6,898 nt of DNA from an uncultured Clostridia bacterium. Its GTDB lineage: Bacteria; Bacillota; Clostridia; Oscillospirales; Acutalibacteraceae. The stretch covers positions 1 to 6,898 of the forward strand of contig CAMVNL010000118.1 of NCBI GenBank assembly GCA_947168785.1, read 5' to 3'. A program made the translations under genes and the position numbers. Each line of letters begins with the position of its first letter. The stretch's first letter is position 1. Of this stretch, positions 4,762-6,898 are shown piece by piece. Below the pieces are notes generated by a model. It saw only the letters and a list, made by a program, of their open reading frames with translations. It had not been told where the DNA came from and ran no database searches.

Positions 4762-6261
4762 ATGGAAAAGCACGCATCCCTGACCCTTGCCTCCGTCTAC
4801 CGCGTGGGCAAAACGGATCCCCGGATCTTCGGCTCCTTTATCGAGCATCTGGGCAGAGCCGTCTACGGCGGCATCTATGAGCCCGGCCATCCGGCGGCGG
4901 ACGAAAACGGCTTCCGCAAGGACGTGATCGGCCTGATCAAAGAACTGGACGTCCCGCTGGTGCGCTATCCCGGCGGCAACTTCGTCTCCGGCTATAACTG
5001 GGAAGACGGCGTCGGCCCCGTGGCAAGCCGCCCGAAACGCATGGAGCTGGCCTGGGGCACCACCGAGACCAACGAATTCGGCACGGACGAATTCATGCGC
5101 TGGTGCAAAGAGGCGAACACCGCCCCCATGATGGCGGTGAACCTGGGCACCCGCGGCGCGGACGCCGCCCGGGAGCTGGTGGAATACTGCAACCATCCCG
5201 GCGGCACGTACCTCAGCGACATGCGCCGCAAAAACGGCGCGGCGGACCCCTACGGCGTGAAGCTGTGGTGCCTGGGCAACGAGATGGACGGCCCCTGGCA
5301 GATGGGCCACAAGGACGCGACGGAGTACGGCAAGCTGGCCAACGAAGCCGCCAAGCTGATGAAATGGACGGACCCCTCCATCGAGCTGGTGGCCTGCGGC
5401 TCCTCCAGCTGGGGCATGGGCACCTTCGGCGACTGGGAGCGCACCGTGCTGGACATCGCCTGGGACAACGTGGACTATATCTCCATGCACCAGTACCACG
5501 GCAACGGCGACGACTACCTGGAAAACTTCCTCGCCAAGGGCGTGGAGACCGAGGGCTTCATCAGGAGCGTGATCGCCGCCTGCGACTTCGTGCAGGGCAA
5601 GCGCCGCAGCAAAAAACAGATCAACATCTCCTTTGACGAGTGGAACGTATGGTACCACTCCCACGGGGCGAAGTTCGAGAAGTGGTCGAAAGCCCCGCAT
5701 ATTCTGGAGGACGTCTACGACTTCTCCGACGCACTGGTGGTGGGCACCATGATGAACGCCATCCTGCGCCACTGCGACCGGGTGAAGATCGCCTGCCTCG
5801 CCCAGCTGGTCAACGTGATCGCCCCCATCATGACGGAGGACGGCGGCCGCGCCTGGCGGCAGACCATTTTCTGGCCCTTCTATTATGCCTCGCAATACGG
5901 CAGGGGCTACGCGCTGGAGGGCATTTACGACGCCAGCACCTACGACACCAAGTGGTATGCCGACGTGCCGGACGTGGACAGCGCCGCGGTACTCTCCGAG
6001 GACGGCAGCCGCCTGACGGTGTTCGCCGTCAACCGGGATCTGAAGGACAGCGTTCCCTTTACGATGAAGCTGCTGGATTTCGACGGCTTCACCCCCGTGA
6101 TATACAAAGCGCTGGAGGGCTTCGCGCCGGAGGATATCAACACCGCCGACTGCGAGAAGGTGGCCCCCTGCGACAAAGCGCTGCCCGCCATTGAGGACAG
6201 GCGCGCCGTCGTGAACCTCTCCCCCATGTCCTGGAATATGCTCGTGTTTGAAAAACGCTGA
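4762..6261 (+). CDS. abfA: Alpha-L-arabinofuranosidase, GH51
   Basis: A retaining glycosidase that removes terminal alpha-L-arabinofuranosyl residues from arabinan or arabinoxylan oligosaccharides. The protein has 499 residues and no signal peptide, so it should act in the cytoplasm on imported oligosaccharides. Early family motifs are FGSFIEHLGRAVYGGIYEP (23-41) and VRYPGGNFVSGYNWEDGVGP (67-86). LGNEMDGPWQ (171-180) holds the acid/base Glu174, and FDEWNVWY (291-298) holds the nucleophile Glu293. These are one residue off the Glu175/Glu294 pair I recall for the Geobacillus stearothermophilus enzyme. MHQYHGN (242-248) is also typical. The catalytic barrel is followed by a C-terminal beta domain (about 390-499). 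Length is normal. The ATG has AAGGAG at 4749-4754, 7 nt upstream. It follows the LCP gene on the same strand after a 176-nt gap holding the repeat element; no promoter of its own or cre operator was evident. Confidence 0.97.
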   Translation: MEKHASLTLASVYRVGKTDPRIFGSFIEHLGRAVYGGIYEPGHPAADENGFRKDVIGLIKELDVPLVRYPGGNFVSGYNWEDGVGPVASRPKRMELAWGTTETNEFGTDEFMRWCKEANTAPMMAVNLGTRGADAARELVEYCNHPGGTYLSDMRRKNGAADPYGVKLWCLGNEMDGPWQMGHKDATEYGKLANEAAKLMKWTDPSIELVACGSSSWGMGTFGDWERTVLDIAWDNVDYISMHQYHGNGDDYLENFLAKGVETEGFIRSVIAACDFVQGKRRSKKQINISFDEWNVWYHSHGAKFEKWSKAPHILEDVYDFSDALVVGTMMNAILRHCDRVKIACLAQLVNVIAPIMTEDGGRAWRQTIFWPFYYASQYGRGYALEGIYDASTYDTKWYADVPDVDSAAVLSEDGSRLTVFAVNRDLKDSVPFTMKLLDFDGFTPVIYKALEGFAPEDINTADCEKVAPCDKALPAIEDRRAVVNLSPMSWNMLVFEKR

Positions 6262-6280
6262 CCAAACGGCAGACTCGGAC

Positions 6281-6309
6281 TTGATTTTTTCCGACATGCT
6301 GTGTATAAT
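6281..6309 (+). promoter_or_regulatory. Sigma-A promoter of the iron-containing alcohol dehydrogenase gene
   Basis: TTGATT (6281-6286) and a consensus TATAAT (6304-6309) are exactly 17 nt apart. Transcription should start near 6316, leaving a leader of about 28 nt with AAGGAG at 6327-6332. The -35 box lies only 19 nt after the abfA stop. No intrinsic terminator stem was found between abfA and this promoter. Confidence 0.85.
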
Positions 6310-6343
6310 GTTAAAAAAGTGAAGAAAAGGAGAAGCAAAACGT

Positions 6344-6898
6344 ATGTCATTCCTGTTCAAAGCGTATTGCAGGGCGTATCAGAAGACGCTGAAGCTGGCG
6401 ATGAACTTTCTGGACTGGTCCGAGCCGGAGCTGATCCAGGGCGCCGGCGCGGTCAAGCGTCTGCCCGCCGCGGTCAAAGCCAAGAACGTAAACAACGTGC
6501 TGGTGGTGACGGACAAGGGCCTGACCGGTCTGCATCTGCTGGACGGCCTGTATGAGAGCCTTGACGCGCAGGGCGTGAAATACACCGTGTACGACGGCGT
6601 TCAGCCCAACCCCACCATCGACAACATCGAGACGGCGGTGGAGTTGTATAAGGACAACAACTGCAACGGCATCATCGCCTTCGGCGGCGGTTCCCCCATG
6701 GATTGCGCCAAGGCCTGCGGCGCCCGCATCGTGCGGCCGAAGAAATCCGTGCCCGAGCTGCGCGGCCAGCTGAAGGTCCTCAAGAAGCTGCCGCCCCTGT
6801 TCGCGGTTCCCACCACCGCCGGTACCGGCAGCGAGACCACCATCGCCGCGGTGGTTTCCAACCCCGTGACCCATGAGAAGAACGCCATCAACGATCCG
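6344..6898 (+). CDS. Iron-containing (group III) alcohol dehydrogenase, N-terminal part (cut by window edge)
   Basis: NAD(P)-dependent oxidoreductase of the Fe-ADH family, interconverting alcohols and aldehydes in the cytoplasm. The first 185 residues are visible, and the frame is open at the window edge. A family-typical start, PELIQGAGAVKRLP (28-41), precedes the nucleotide-binding motif FGGGSPMDCAK (113-123). PTTAGTGSETT follows at 156-166. The metal-binding Asp and His residues would come just after residue 185 and are not visible, so the metal site cannot be checked. About 27 residues (MSFLFKAYCRAYQKTLKLAM and onward) precede the usual core start, as in a clostridial subgroup. The ATG follows AAGGAG at 6327-6332 with a rather long 11-nt spacing. 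It has its own promoter and is probably not cotranscribed with abfA alone. The substrate could be ethanol, butanol or a diol; the sequence does not say. Confidence 0.94.
   Translation, partial: MSFLFKAYCRAYQKTLKLAMNFLDWSEPELIQGAGAVKRLPAAVKAKNVNNVLVVTDKGLTGLHLLDGLYESLDAQGVKYTVYDGVQPNPTIDNIETAVELYKDNNCNGIIAFGGGSPMDCAKACGARIVRPKKSVPELRGQLKVLKKLPPLFAVPTTAGTGSETTIAAVVSNPVTHEKNAINDP

Noticed and set aside
4745..4764. Vector-like ribosome site before abfA
   Set aside because: AAAGAAGGAGATA resembles a common expression-vector leader, but the flanking bases differ and it sits in native sequence, so chance similarity of strong Shine-Dalgarno sites is enough.
4741..6360. 539-codon open frame on the minus strand
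   Set aside because: It is antisense to the abfA coding frame, with a His/Val/Gly/Ala-rich composition typical of the complement of GC-rich codons. The plus-strand GH51 protein is unmistakable.

Overview
The window looks like a GC-rich (roughly 60% by eye) Gram-positive genome, most likely a gut-type member of the Clostridia. The basis is strong AAGGAG-type ribosome sites, sigma-A-like promoters, a LytR-CpsA-Psr (LCP) wall-polymer ligase, a bacillus-type TyrRS, a GH51 arabinofuranosidase and a COG2426-type membrane protein. This placement is inference; nothing in the window fixes the species.

Layout. The left half is a minus-strand cluster of four genes. It reads from a promoter at 2956-2984 through a Nudix hydrolase (2118-2873), a DedA-like small membrane protein (1565-2071), a tyrosine/alanine/proline-rich membrane protein of unknown function (443-1498) and the first 141 residues of tyrosyl-tRNA synthetase (1-425, cut by the window edge). 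Gaps of 46, 66 and 17 nt, each with a good ribosome site, suggest one operon. A divergent promoter at 3056-3084 drives an LCP family protein (3131-4585) on the plus strand. A 176-nt gap, largely filled by an imperfect inverted-repeat element, separates it from an intracellular GH51 alpha-L-arabinofuranosidase (4762-6261). A third promoter (6281-6309) starts an iron-containing alcohol dehydrogenase (6344 onward, cut by the right edge).

How they may work together. The minus operon couples TyrRS, which releases PPi and can make Ap4A as a side product, to a Nudix enzyme with an Ap4A-hydrolase-like signature. That Nudix enzyme carries an N-terminal domain resembling the short Firmicutes inorganic pyrophosphatases but without their metal-binding aspartates. 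LCP serves envelope assembly, GH51 trims arabinose from imported oligosaccharides, and the alcohol dehydrogenase probably serves fermentative redox balance. No rRNA, tRNA, CRISPR, prophage or transposase gene was seen. The most unusual items are the pseudo-pyrophosphatase/Nudix fusion, the inverted-repeat element before abfA, and the unidentified membrane protein next to tyrS.
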